This document shows positions 11,771 through 22,539 of a stretch of 64,000 nucleotides of DNA, piece by piece. The DNA lies in the NCBI GenBank assembly GCA_021234155.1, contig JAJEKV010000017.1, positions 5,933,901 through 5,997,900 of the forward strand, given 5' to 3'. Source of the DNA: Isoetes taiwanensis (taxonomy: Eukaryota > Streptophyta > Lycopodiopsida > Isoetales > Isoetaceae). Numbering within the stretch: position 1 is the stretch's first letter; every line of letters begins with the position of its first letter. Both the position numbers and the translations under genes were made by a program. The notes below the pieces were generated by a model. It searched no databases. It was not told the origin of the DNA and worked only from the letters and a program-made list of their open reading frames with translations.

Positions 11771-11985
11771 CAACTAGATAGACAGATAGACAGATAGACA
11801 GACAAACGGATGTACGGACGGACGGACAGACAAATAGATAGTTGTTTTAACGTCACGCCACTAGGCGGCATCCAACTAGACATGTGACGACACACCACAC
11901 TACAGTTGGGCCCTGCCCCCAACCACCTTACACTGCATCTGTGGGATTTGACACCCAACAATTCAGAGTGTGATTCAGAGGTTGC
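11768..11985 (-). mobile_element. tRNA-derived SINE with TCTG/TCTA tail, inserted in LINE
   Basis: On the minus strand a box-B-like GGTGTCAAATCCCAC is encoded near 11942-11956. The body shares words with the SINE at 1303-1505: GTCACATGTC, GTGGCGTGACGTTAAAA and the (t/g)gggccct(g/c)ccccc stretch. The tail here is not CT but a compound of CTGT and CTAT tetramers (about 11768-11843). LINE coding sequence resumes on the other side, so the SINE landed in the LINE. Target duplications were not resolved. Confidence 0.65.
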
Positions 11986-11989
11986 CATT

Positions 11990-12425
11990 ACTATTAGAGA
12001 GGCACTATCATATTATAAATGGTTGTAAAAAGAAAAAGAAGGGCTTGGCTTAGATCACACCATGAGTTTTTGAAGAAATGGAAACCAATTCAAAAAAGTT
12101 TTGGAAACACTGAAAAGGGCACCAAAAGGATGATTTGCTTGGTCTAGTTTCAGAATTGTATTGCGCTCATGACGACGAACATTGGTTGGTAGAGGGAGAG
12201 CTACTACCAATATTTAAAGAATGGGATATAAATGATGCACTTAAAAATTTGGAAAATGGAAAGGCAGTTGACTCCTCTGGTATGTCTTTGAGCTCTTGAA
12301 ATGGGGTGGAAAACATTTGCATGCTTTATTAGCAGATATTATGCAATAATTCTCTGATGCAAGGATCTTTCCCAACGGATTGTGACTTGAATAGTATAAG
12401 TTCCATACATATTGCCCAACGGATG
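11990..12425 (+). pseudogene. LINE reverse-transcriptase N-terminal region (continuation)
   Basis: Plus frames give REELLPIFKEWDINDALKNL and ENGKAVDSSGMS, then a GGKHLHALLADIMQ-like stretch in a shifted frame and FPTDCDLNSISSI. This fits the start of a non-LTR reverse transcriptase (ALKxLKNGKAxGxDGI, ELLKxGG, LP..W). Stops and frame changes show decay. The catalytic YADD region is absent. It continues the LINE interrupted by the SINE at 11768-11985. Confidence 0.6.
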
Positions 12426-12427
12426 TG

Positions 12428-12500
12428 TGGTGAGTTGGTATAGGCCTAGTAATGCCAAAATAAATGTGCACTTGGTCAGGGGTTCAACCCTGGCCAGTGT
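12428..12500 (+). mobile_element. tRNA-derived SINE head
   Basis: Plus strand: TGGTATAGGCCTAGTAATG (12436-12454) fits box A, and GGTTCAACCCT (12481-12491) fits box B inside a T-arm-like stem. It may have truncated the LINE at 12425. Body and tail to the right are not delimited. A genuine tRNA is unlikely because no acceptor stem pairs. Confidence 0.5.
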
Positions 12501-15018
12501 ATGTTTAGCTTTGGGAGTTGGTTACTGGGGTTATACGATGATGATCCCCGACGTGGTAGAACTTGTGCCTATACGTGTCCTCCACTTTGTCTGCCATAAG
12601 GCAGCAGGATAAGCTCCACAATAATTGTGTGAGTATGCACCAGTAAAAATTGGCTTCCATGTACACTGGGGCTGGTATACTGGTTGTTGCAAGTATATCC
12701 AGAATTATAGGAAATGGCAAGTATAACTTGGCCATTCGATTGGTGCCACATGGCACCTAGGGTTATGCACCACTCCATGATACTCCTTAATGGTATGGTG
12801 ACATACTCGTGACTTATCTGGGTATTATACATTACTTGTACTTATATAAGGCATATAATAGATGGAAATGTCATAGCAAAGGAAGCTGAATCAGTCCAGG
12901 CAGAATAAAAGAATCTGGAGGTGAAGCCGAAGCAACAAGATCCCAAGTGGTAGCCAAAGCAACAAAGATCATGTCCTGGGAGATTTACTTAGAACAAAGG
13001 GGATATGCCATCTGCGTTCAAGAGGTGGCCTAAAACACCCCTGGTATACTGACTTATGAAAGCTACTTTAACCCGTAAAATATATAGTTTATTCCAAATA
13101 GTGGTGAAACACCCCCCCCCAAATGGTAAGTATGCCTATGTAAAATGGTCGAAAAAATCCCCTATAGTTGAACTCACATGTCGTGGTGTCGCCAAACAAA
13201 TCCTCCGAGGATCCTGTGTCATGAAACAAGCGAAGCAACCAAAAGTATGGGATCTACAACAATGACTCTAACACTACTTGCAACTCCTATGCAAGAGAAG
13301 CACAATCCCTATGCAACTGCCCCTGCGCCACCTCCCCTGTGTAACCAGAAAATACAGAGCGGAGAGAAGAGCAAGCACAAGTTTAAAATTTCTAGAAAAT
13401 GTAGGCTGCCTGCCATGACCTGGCCCTCACTTGCCAAAAAAAAACCTTCCAAGATTTTTACTGCCTATCCAACCGGAATACCAACTCTATACAAAAGCCC
13501 TAGTGCTACCTTTCCCACACACATAACCCATCCACAAAAACTAAAAATGGCAATTTCCACCACATATGATTTCTAAACTATTGTAAACTGGTACGTTTGA
13601 TCCTTGTAGGCCACATTATCCTTGTAGAGACTAAATTAAAAGTCGCTTATGCTAGAAATTATGAGAAAAATTCAAAACTTCCAAATGAAGGCCAATGAAT
13701 ATTTTTCTTGGATGAATTGACTTCTCATATTCCATATTTCAAGTTAAAATTTAATTTTGGGTAAAAGCTATTGATTTGATTTGGACACATCCTTCTAGAA
13801 ACCAATATTGGTTCACATAAGGTAGAAGACAGTTTTGAGTCTGTCATGTTAGAATGGTCCTATCTCCCTTCGAGACCTCGGATTGAGTGCAAGTTCTTGT
13901 GTTTTACTCTCCATTAACTTGTAGGAAGGGTTTATTAAAAAATTGAGTTGTTGATTTTATATGAACTTTAAAGTGAACAATGCAAATGAACCATTTTTTG
14001 TCCATCGGGGGACAACTCTAGCGTTAATAATATTATTATTTGTATTGTATATTTGCTAATTTAAATATATTTTCATGCTTAATTTCCTTTTTTAAAGGGA
14101 AAAAATTTATTCCATCGCCCCGTCCTTAATGCATGTATAATCTGCTCCTCCCTCCTCCCCTCCAAATTCTCTTCCACAAAGAATACATAATACCTAATAC
14201 ACACTAGCGGGTCTTTTAGTTGGTATATATAATAAGATACATAACACCTACCCTCCACTTCCACTTTAATGACTAAGTCCCACTTTAATTATATGGTGCT
14301 CATCCTAAATGTCTAAGTTATAAACCCCTCGTATTATTGTTGTAAGTCGAATGAAATTCTTGGATGTTCAGACACCAGGCATGAAGTTGTGCCATTTTCA
14401 TTTGCAAATATATAGTTTCAAACAGTATAGTATACTGCTTGCCCAAGCTTTAATGATATTGTTAGTGGATTTCCAAAGGCATGAGAGTGATCACGCCAAA
14501 AAACAAGCAATCCATCTAACAATGAGTTAAAGCACATATAGCTCTGAGTAAGCTGATTTTAGGTCATTGCAAAAATTATAATATGTGCAAAATGGATGAT
14601 AAAATTCAATTCAATTCCCCCAAGAACTTGTTTGAGGTAATGGCTTTGTCATGTTCCCCTTGATTCCTTTAAACTTTTCAAATTTTGCCCCAAGCATGCA
14701 GACCATATATCAATATCTGGCAATGGCAATATGTACTTTCAATCAAGGTTGCCATTGCAAAGCTACAGTAAAGGTGTACAAGGTTGTAGCACTAACCAAT
14801 GGAGCCATCATTCAATTAAATTGGAATTATGTCTTGATTTTGACACAAATTTCATATTGTATATTTTTAATAGCATATTCAAATTCACACAAACCACCTC
14901 AAAAGTATGAAAATGTTATATCATATTATTTACAAAATAATCAATATTTCACAATATAGCTTCTTTTAATATATTGATGACACAGTTCTTGAAAAAAAAA
15001 AAAAATTTACATAGTTAT
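12501..15018. other. No gene recognised
   Basis: About 2.5 kb of mostly AT-rich sequence with short, unconvincing open frames on both strands. A run of C at 13109-13117 and an A run near 14991-15005 are the only simple repeats. Confidence 0.4.
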
Positions 15019-15408
15019 TCATTTTTCTTCAAGTACCCCCAATGATATCATGGCCTTCTTCCTTATATTCTGGGGTATTGTAATTCTCACATTTCTACCT
15101 GGAATAGTTTTTGGAGTCCATGAGTACAATACACTTTCAAAGTCTAGCCAAACATCAGGATCATTAGAATTCATTGTCCATTTCTTTGTCCAACAATCTA
15201 AGTATTTTTCTTTATCCGATACATTGGTCAACTGATGCACTGGACTCCACCATTCCACCTGCACATGGTTGAGGTTAATATTATATTCTTCTTTGCAAAT
15301 ATCAGAGATGGTGTATCCCAACCACACTGGATAGGTCTCTAAATCTGTTGGCTTTGCTACCACAAATTGGTGGCACTGCAAGTCATGGGAAGGTTCATAA
15401 GCTTCCAT
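15019..15408 (-). pseudogene. Transposase-like C-terminal fragment
   Basis: A 129-codon minus frame with coherent sequence: PVWLGYTISDICKEEY, VQVEWWSPV, DCWTKKW and NDPDVWLDFESVLYSW. The tryptophan-rich VEWWSP followed by D-C-W-xxKW resembles, from memory, the C-terminal region of large plant transposase-like proteins with DUF7869-type domains. The matching central region lies upstream on the same strand at 18854-19972, so the two may be pieces of one element separated by later insertions. It lies left of the duplication breakpoint at 17089, so the second duplicate copy lacks it. Confidence 0.45.
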
Positions 15409-15817
15409 GCCTAGAAACTTTGGCGTATTGTGCTTAGGATGTAACGAACCTAGGATCTTGTTGTGAGTATGTTATGGAATTTATATTATTAAGGGATGCA
15501 AAGAAATAACAAAATTAAAAATATCATACATGCAGAGTATGCGTCGTATATGCAGAGATTATACGGACAAAATATTGGTGGTTAAATCTAAATACAGTAT
15601 GTGATGGAGAAGCATTTGGAAGGAGATAGATTGCAGATGCCGGGATTGCTGAAGGAGCGAGTTGTATATAGTGATCTGGGAGCATTGCTGGAGTTGCAGA
15701 AGGGCAAATGGAATTTCCAGGTGGGGATCAAGACTTACACCTGGGGTTTTTCTAGTGTTAGTAAAGCTGTGTTTGATTCAACAGAGATTGTTCCTGGATC
15801 CTAGCATAATTTAGAAT

Positions 15818-16375
15818 CAACTAACACATAACAACCATTGACATTAACAACACATAACAACCATTGACATTAACAACCAACACATAACTACCATTGACAT
15901 TAATTAGCACAACCATTGGGTCCAACACATTTAAATTAAAATCCCCCTTAAACCCCCTTTGGTTTGGGTGCATATTCACACGAGGGGTGACTCCGGGCAA
16001 CGAGAGCTGTTGGATAGGCATATTCACCCCTTATTCCTTAATCTACACCGTACATAAAGTTCCTCGTTTGTGGGGTATGCAAGTACAAAATTTGCTATAC
16101 TGTATAACAAGATTCGCAAAATACTATAAGATTTTAAGCGGAATACTATATGGTGTTGATTTCATACGTGCAAAATACAATTATGAGGGCTCTCGCTGCC
16201 CTACGTCACCTCCCGTGTGAATATGCACCCAAACCAAAGGGGGTTTAAGGGGGATTTTAATTTAAATGTGTTGGACCCAATGGTTGTGTTAATTAATGTC
16301 AATGGTAGCTATGTGTTGGTTGTTAATGTCAATGGTTGTTATGTGTTGGTTATTATGTGTTGGGGGATTTAATTT
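15818..16375. mobile_element. Foldback-type element with long inverted arms
   Basis: Left arm about 15830-16007 and right arm about 16188-16360 are near-perfect reverse complements. The best part is acaaccattgggtccaacac through aaatccccctta and tgggtgcatattcacac, mirrored at 16213-16292. Outer parts carry a tandem aacacataacaaccattgacatta motif in both arms. The 180-bp centre has no coding frame. This fits a non-autonomous foldback DNA element. Terminal bases and target duplication are not certain. Confidence 0.75.
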
Positions 16376-17088
16376 TTATATGTTGGATGTTAATGGTTTG
16401 TGTTGCAAAAAAACTTTTTTGGCCCCTTCGGGGCCTTAGGGACATCCCCCCCCGGTGTTACAAAAATTTTAGAATTCAAACCAGAAAAAAACTAGAATTC
16501 ATTTGAGGCTTTCATCACCTGTAGCTTTTGAATTTGATCACAATAAAACAAATAGAACATAAGTAAAAGTTACCATAAAGATCGAGCAGATTGATCCCAT
16601 TATTCTGAAAGTCATAAAGTTTGCAACACCCATACACAAACATTTTTCAACTGGAATTTAACAGCAGCCTTTGGCCTCCATGAATTCTTGTGGTGAGAAA
16701 CCAAAGTGGGAAACTTTTCTGCTTGTTAGCACAAGGATCTATAAGCCTTGGAATTTGCTTAATAACTACCTCAAAATCTAAAAATGCATGGTAATTTTTT
16801 GCAAGCTTCATTCGGAATGAGCCATAAAACAATATCCAATAGCACAATCCTGTATTAATCAGCTGGTAGGATGTGAAAGCCTACCAAACCCGGCCGAAAA
16901 ATTGCTGTTTTAGCATAAATAACTTAACCAAACATATCCATATCATACACTATCAAAAAGATATCGGAGAGAACTTTCCAATGCAATAAAAATCATCTCA
17001 AACAGAGCTCTGGATCAAAAGTTATGATAAGAAATGTGTTGCCGGCGGGGAAACTGCACTACATGCGCCCTTCAAGCCCTTCATGTGC
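16376..17088. other. No gene recognised
   Basis: No gene recognised between the foldback element and the duplication. A minor palindromic GGCCCCttcgGGGCC lies at about 16420-16434. Confidence 0.4.
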
Positions 17089-17280
17089 CCATTATGCACC
17101 ACACACACAAAAAGAGGGCTTTTGTTGTGAGCCATTGGTTGTTGACCATTGAAAAAAAAGGCTAAAATCAATGGCCCTTCGTGTGCCCATTATGCACCAC
17201 ACGCACAAAAAAAGGGATTTTGTTGTGAGCCATTGGTTGTTGACCATTGAAAAAAAAAAGGCTAAAATCAATGGCTCAGA
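17089..17280. repeat. 98-bp tandem repeat pair at duplication breakpoint
   Basis: Two units begin at about 17090 and 17188, each running from cattatgcaccacac through agccattggttgttgaccattg to gctaaaatcaatggc. The same pair opens copy 2 at 24052-24243. The large duplication starts precisely at the first unit. Confidence 0.85.
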
Positions 17281-18034
17281 AATGATGCACTCTAGATGTA
17301 CGCATTAGTACATCCATTTGAATAAATCATGAAATCATAGGAAAACCTTAGTGAAAAGCGTACAAAAACACAAAGAAAACCCCATGTTATTATGCTACAT
17401 ATTCATATGAGTGTGGCCATATAGACATGTATGGTTTATGAATAGCGAGTACTTTGTTCTTTGAATATCTGAAGCTTGCATGGTTGGAAAGTGGTCTAAT
17501 ATTTTTATCATGTTCATAATTTCAATCTGTGACAGAAGAAGCTGAGATAGCTTAGATGGGTTAGAATTCCCAAAGAATGGATTAAGATAAAATTGTTGAG
17601 ACATGAACTGGTTAAAATGGCATATTTCTTCTTGCATGCTGATGGCAGAACGGCATAATCTTGTTGATTTGGAATGCTTGAAAAGCATGTGAACTACCTT
17701 GGAATGGGCCGATCTGGGCCTCAGAGAGGTCGAATTAGTCAAAGAATACAGAATCAAGGAACTGAAAGCAAGATTTGGCAGCAAATAATCTGATTTTGGT
17801 GGCCACGAACTGACCAAAAACTACCGATTTGTGCCACAAACAGGTCGAAATGAACTGGGAACCATCTAAAAGGCAAAATCGAGATGATCGGGAGGGAGAT
17901 TGGGGCTGGATTTGGATGACTTGAAGGCCGGATTTATGAGCTGCAGATCGCGTTTACGTGACTCGCACATTAGGGTAAAATAAAAAGTTAAGAGTTAGTT
18001 CAAAACAAGAAACTGAGTTAATAAATCTAATTAA

Positions 18035-18240
18035 AGAATAGAATAGAATAGAATAGAATAGAATAGAATAGTTTTTTTAATGTCCACGGAGACCAATAGG
18101 TCATGGGACCCATACAATGGGCTAGTACAATCATTACTACTAGGATTACTACTAGGGTTAAGTTAAAGAAACGGTTATTTTAATGGTTATAAGTTATTAC
18201 GGTATAGATAGATAGATAGTAATTTTAACGTCACGCCATT
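18035..18240 (-). mobile_element. (GAATA)n and (GATA)n tails with SINE 3' scraps
   Basis: A GAATA run (18035-18070) meets TTTTTTAATGTCCACGGAG, and a GATA run (about 18203-18220) meets TTTTAACGTCACGCC. The second is the terminal word of the SINE family at 1303-1505 and 11768-11985, in the same minus orientation; the first is a diverged version. These look like 3' ends of two 5'-truncated SINEs, each with its own microsatellite tail. Confidence 0.5.
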
Positions 18241-18853
18241 AAACTAGTTAGCAGGGTTATGGGAGCAACTGTCATTAAAGTCTTAAATAACAATTTCGGA
18301 TAAGATAATTAACTTAGTTGAATATTGTAAGAATGTTAAAGAATGTTTTTATTTTTAACTTAGGGAGGATGGTTGCATGTTGCATTATCGTGGTCGAAAT
18401 AATTATATGAACCATGGTTGGACTTTCCTGGTTGCATGAAATGTGTATTACGGAATTTCCTGGATGTTGGACTTGCAATGGCATGTATGATAATGGTAAT
18501 GAGTTATATATGGTATAATTCTTTGATATAGATCTCCGGGCGAGTCTAGGTGCGATGGTCTTGACTCGTGGTTTTACCGTAAATAAGAATGTAAATGGTA
18601 TTATTTGAACATCGGGCGTTGGTACCGTATGGTACAACATCATGCACAGTTAAGTGGTCCTCCAATTCTGGACGCAGCGTGGATGGGTATGTACACACGT
18701 GGTTACCCCGCCTCTATGTCACCGGGCCGATCACCGGAGTTGACCTTCCATCTTCCATTGGAAGATTGGAATCCCATTTCTCACCCAAAATGTGAATTGC
18801 AGAGGCCTAGAATGACCTTCAAGATCCAATGCATAACCATCCACAAAACTCTT

Positions 18854-19972
18854 CTAATCAGGCACTTCTTCTATGAGAGAACCTATAGGGTCTTGAGTAA
18901 TGCATTCATGCAAGATTTCCATTAGCCTAGGAAAGTTGGTCACTGTCTGATGCTTCAATATACAATTATACTTGCCAAATAATGCGTCCACATCCTCATG
19001 GGTATGCGTGGACATCAAAAACCACAAATTAACTCTTTCAAATATGCTCACAGCTATTAAGTAGGATAGTTGGCCAACACAATTATCAAGTTGCAAAAGG
19101 AACCTTCTAGGTAGATTTTGAGCTCTAGCATGTGAAGTTGAAGCTGCAACATGTTCCCTAGACCCATGCTTCCTAAACCTTGCCTTGTTAAACTTCTCAA
19201 TATCGTTAGGGTTTTCATCTAACAATGCACTATGTAGTGCCTTGCTAGCTGTAGGGTCATGGAGGTGACCATTATATCCATTTTCATAGTTTCTCAAACA
19301 CCTCATGATAATCCCAATATGAAAATCTGGACCATCACTCCACAACTCCAAACTGAAATGCCCATAGTAGGTTTGAGACTGTCCATGCAAGATTGCCCCG
19401 GTCATTGAGATCTGCAAATGATATGATCTTTCACATGACTTTAGTATGTACTTGAATTATGGAAGACAAGCCTTTTGCTGGTCCATCTTGTCATGTATAA
19501 TACATAAATAGTTATTAGGTTCCAATACAGATAAGGTCCTCCACATCTAATAATATGATATACATGATAGTTGATCAGTCATATGGTCCTTCATATGCTC
19601 CCTTATCCTAGCCCTTTGACTTGGTTGCACAGTCTTATCAAGACTCTCTTTCAACTTAGCACACAAATTGCACTTTGCAAAGTTGTTTGAAGTTGCTATG
19701 GTGACATGATTGAAATGCTTATTTCATCGCCTACTAAAGCTAGGTTGGGATATTGGAAGATCCAATTCTCGAAGTAGGGAATTCACTTCCTCCAAAATAC
19801 TCTTTTGAGTACAATGTGATGGTAACCTTTTCTCAACAACTGCTCTTCCATTTTCATCCCTTCTACTTTTGTGTGGCATACATTCTGCATTGAAGTCAAT
19901 ATATTTTTCAAATATCTCCCTGGCAGCCAAAATCCTAGAGGTTGGTCTCAACAAGCCATTATTTCCATGCAA
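18854..19972 (-). pseudogene. Transposase-like protein remnant (DUF7869-type), copy 1
   Basis: The main minus frame (19417-18854, 187 codons) contains LLQLDNCVGQLSYLIAVSIF and FLMSTHTHEDVDALFGKYN. An LQLDN with conserved Asp and a GHTHEDxD-like motif, here THTHEDVD, characterise the DUF7869-type domain of plant and fungal transposase-like proteins (family from memory). The N-terminal part is in another frame at 19972-19724 (GNNGLLRPTS). Between them a cysteine pair KCNLCAKL (about 19680) sits in a third segment. Introns or frame breaks must separate these pieces, so the copy is probably dead. A possible C-terminus lies at 15019-15408. Confidence 0.55.
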
Positions 19973-19979
19973 AGCAATC

Positions 19980-21140
19980 CTGGTCCCTTCTGCCTGCTTT
20001 CATATGGAAGTTCGAATTGCATGGATATTCTGTCATGCTTTTTTACATATCCATTTGCCTAGCAAAAGGTATCTTTTTCTATTTGAATTTCTTTCATCCT
20101 GGAATGCATGTTGGAAAATTGTGTATATCCTTTAATATAGCTATATATATTGCACTATATCCCACCCTTTTTTACATATATACTTTAAATCATTTATTAT
20201 TCATAAGCTGTTTATAATCATAACCTAAGTCTCGTTATTCCTTCTATATTTTGTATAACACATACATAATTATATTTCTCATTCTATTATATTGAATGAA
20301 GCGCTGCATTCACTCTATATTTATTATATCAACATTTTTTTTCCCACCATATTTTGAAATACTTTTCTTCTTTTGACTATCTCGCATCTGTCAGACTGTT
20401 TTTTTTCTTAACCATACTTTACATCCACATGTGTAGGCATATTAATTCATTAGTTATATGTATCCTCATTTACATACAATTATTACACATACTGACATTG
20501 TTATATTTACATGGCACAGATACATACAGATATATTCTATGTGGCACCGTTAAGTCGAGGAAAGGGGTTAATTGGTCGTTGAGCGCCTCTGGTATCGTCG
20601 CCGAAATTGTCTGCATCAAGAAAAGGGGCAATTCTGGAAGTAGTGTCCTTGGCGAAAGCATCGAACACATGCCCTATCTTGTCGGAGCTGTTTTTGTGTT
20701 TCTTTTGAAATAGAGTGAAGAAGCTATTGTGTAGCACTCATAATGGTGTCCAGCTTAGCAGGCACTGGGCATTGGCATGAAATAGAGATTGAGGATCCTG
20801 GATCCGAGATCATAGGGGCTGCCCCCTCTAATTCAAGGGTTCTTGTTGCAGCTTTAGCTATTGACTTGGTGGCAATTGCACGCACCATGTTCGGGAGTTG
20901 CTAACACTTTTTAAAATGCGAGCCAGCCATCAGATTTTAGCTCAACATGGGGAAGATAGGGCATTCCCTTTGTCGATTTGCCCAGTAGAGGTGTGCTATG
21001 TGCTATGGTAGGCATTCTTGGGGATAAAGAAAGCAGACAAAGGAAAGAAGAAAGGCATGGATAAGAAAGTGACAGAGTACAAGTCAGATAAAAGAGCAAC
21101 AAATTCTCGAGCCAAATCCGGGTCCATCGGAAAGGAAAAA
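19980..21140. other. No gene recognised (copy 1)
   Basis: AT-rich, T-rich on the plus strand. Small frames exist on both strands (for example 20354-20713 and 20537-20737) but show no family resemblance. The matching stretch in copy 2 is 26940-28106. Confidence 0.4.
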
Positions 21141-21415
21141 TCATTCATAACCCTTTAAATCCCTATGGATTATGCCTTCATCATGCCACTGTTTGAATGC
21201 TAGGATCAAGCTTATCAATATTGGAGCGGCTTGAGCTTCTGGAAGTCGCCTTTGTTTAACAATCTTGGCCTCCAGTGCAGATTTCCATAACAAGTAGGCA
21301 AAAATCGATAATGGGTATGTTGATATGAAAGAGACGATGTGGGGTGAAGAGAGGCGCTTCATGATGATGATTCTTCTGGAAATCTCTTTCATGCTAATCT
21401 CGAGCTTTTTTAGAA
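21141..21415 (-). pseudogene. Protein-kinase domain fragment, copy 1
   Basis: The minus frame gives IIMKRLSSPHIVSFISTYP, LPEAQAAPILISLILAF and HDEGIIHRDLKG. IMKxLxxPHIV fits the alpha-C helix region and GIIHRDLK the catalytic loop (HRD Asp, Lys at +2) of a Ser/Thr protein kinase. The glycine loop, DFG motif and C-lobe are absent, and a stop follows soon after HRDLK. About 80 residues out of a usual 250-300 remain. It lies among element remnants, so it is probably a captured host-gene piece. Confidence 0.65.
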
Positions 21416-21979
21416 TTTTGCAGGCATATTGCTGATTCTTAAACTTGTGAGCGCATAGCTGGACCTATCCAGATGTGCTATTGCCCAGAATTTGCCAAGC
21501 TTTTATCTTTCTTCAAAGCCATGGAGAGCTCCAGGATGATAGGAGGCTATTAGGGCAGTCAATACCTGCAAGAAAATACCCTATCGAATCGTTTTATCCC
21601 TGCCGATGCGGTATTTTTGTTTAAAATGCTGGGGTGGGTTCTGGAGCAAAGAGTGAGTTTTCTAGCGCTTGCCTTATCCCTTCTCGGCTAGCAACTCGAC
21701 TAGCAAGTCGAGAAGGTTGAGAGGTTTATGTCTATTTATTCTAGTATTTTTGGGGCTGACCTTGAATGTAGTTTCAGAGTGCTTGGATCCCTCAACAAGA
21801 CTTCTTGAAGCATCTCGCTTGGCTCCATGGCCAGCCCATTCTCGCCTACCGAGGCGAGAAATTAAAAAAATTGTTTAATTAGTTTAATTTAGTAGTTTTA
21901 GTTGTTTAATTTGTTATGATAATTAAATTATTATATTTATTATTATTATTATTAAAATTATTATTAGCTTCATTGTTTC

Positions 21980-22136
21980 GCTTTGGATATGGTCCCATCT
22001 CCCCCTTTGCTCCTTTGCTCTTCCTCTTTGCCCCTCCTCCTCTTCCCCATGCCCTGCCCCTCCCTCTCCCTTTGCCCTTCCCCCTCCTCCCCTTCCCCTT
22101 TTTGCTCTGCCCCTCCCCTTTGCCCTCCTCGTGCTT
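21980..22136. repeat. Pyrimidine-rich tract
   Basis: About 150 bp of C/T-rich plus strand (ccctcccctttgcc variants), preceded by an ATT/TTA-rich stretch at 21920-21965. Open frames rich in Pro/Leu or Gly/Arg are compositional. Repeated in copy 2 at about 28948-29101. Confidence 0.7.
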
Positions 22137-22209
22137 ACTTTTTTTTTGCATGAGTCCCATTTTCTGCATGAGGCCCAAAGAATGTGACCCACTTTAATAA
22201 AATGCGATC

Positions 22210-22505
22210 TCTAGATGGCATGTTGGAGTGCACGTGGCATGTTTGAGCCACTTTGGCATGTTGGAGCATAGGTGGCATGTTGGAGCCCATGTGGCATATT
22301 TGAGACACCTTTGCATGTTGGAGCCTAGGTGGCATGTTGTGGCCACGTGGCATTTCGGAGTCTAGGTGGCATGCTTGAGCCACCTTGGCATGTTGGAACG
22401 GAGGTGGCATGTTGGAGCCCACGTGGCATGTTGGAGCCCACGTGGCATGTTTGAGCCACCTTGGCATTAGGTGTTTGAGTTCCGTGGCATGTTTGAGCCA
22501 GCTGA
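22210..22505. repeat. Minisatellite, 19-20 bp unit, copy 1
   Basis: About 15 imperfect units of GTGGCATGTTGGAGCCCAC, with variants in the last bases. It sits exactly where the downstream polymerase part of the gag-protease remnant should begin on the minus strand. The minus frame through it reads as repeated His-Ala-Thr / Cys-His-Val blocks, an artefact. Confidence 0.9.
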
Positions 22506-22539
22506 CGCAATGAAATACCCTACATAATTGGAATAACTG

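Noticed and set aside
17089-17280. CRISPR-like repeat-spacer pattern
   Set aside because: Only two adjacent 98-bp units with no spacers, in a plant nuclear context. None of the other tandem repeats has regular unique spacers.
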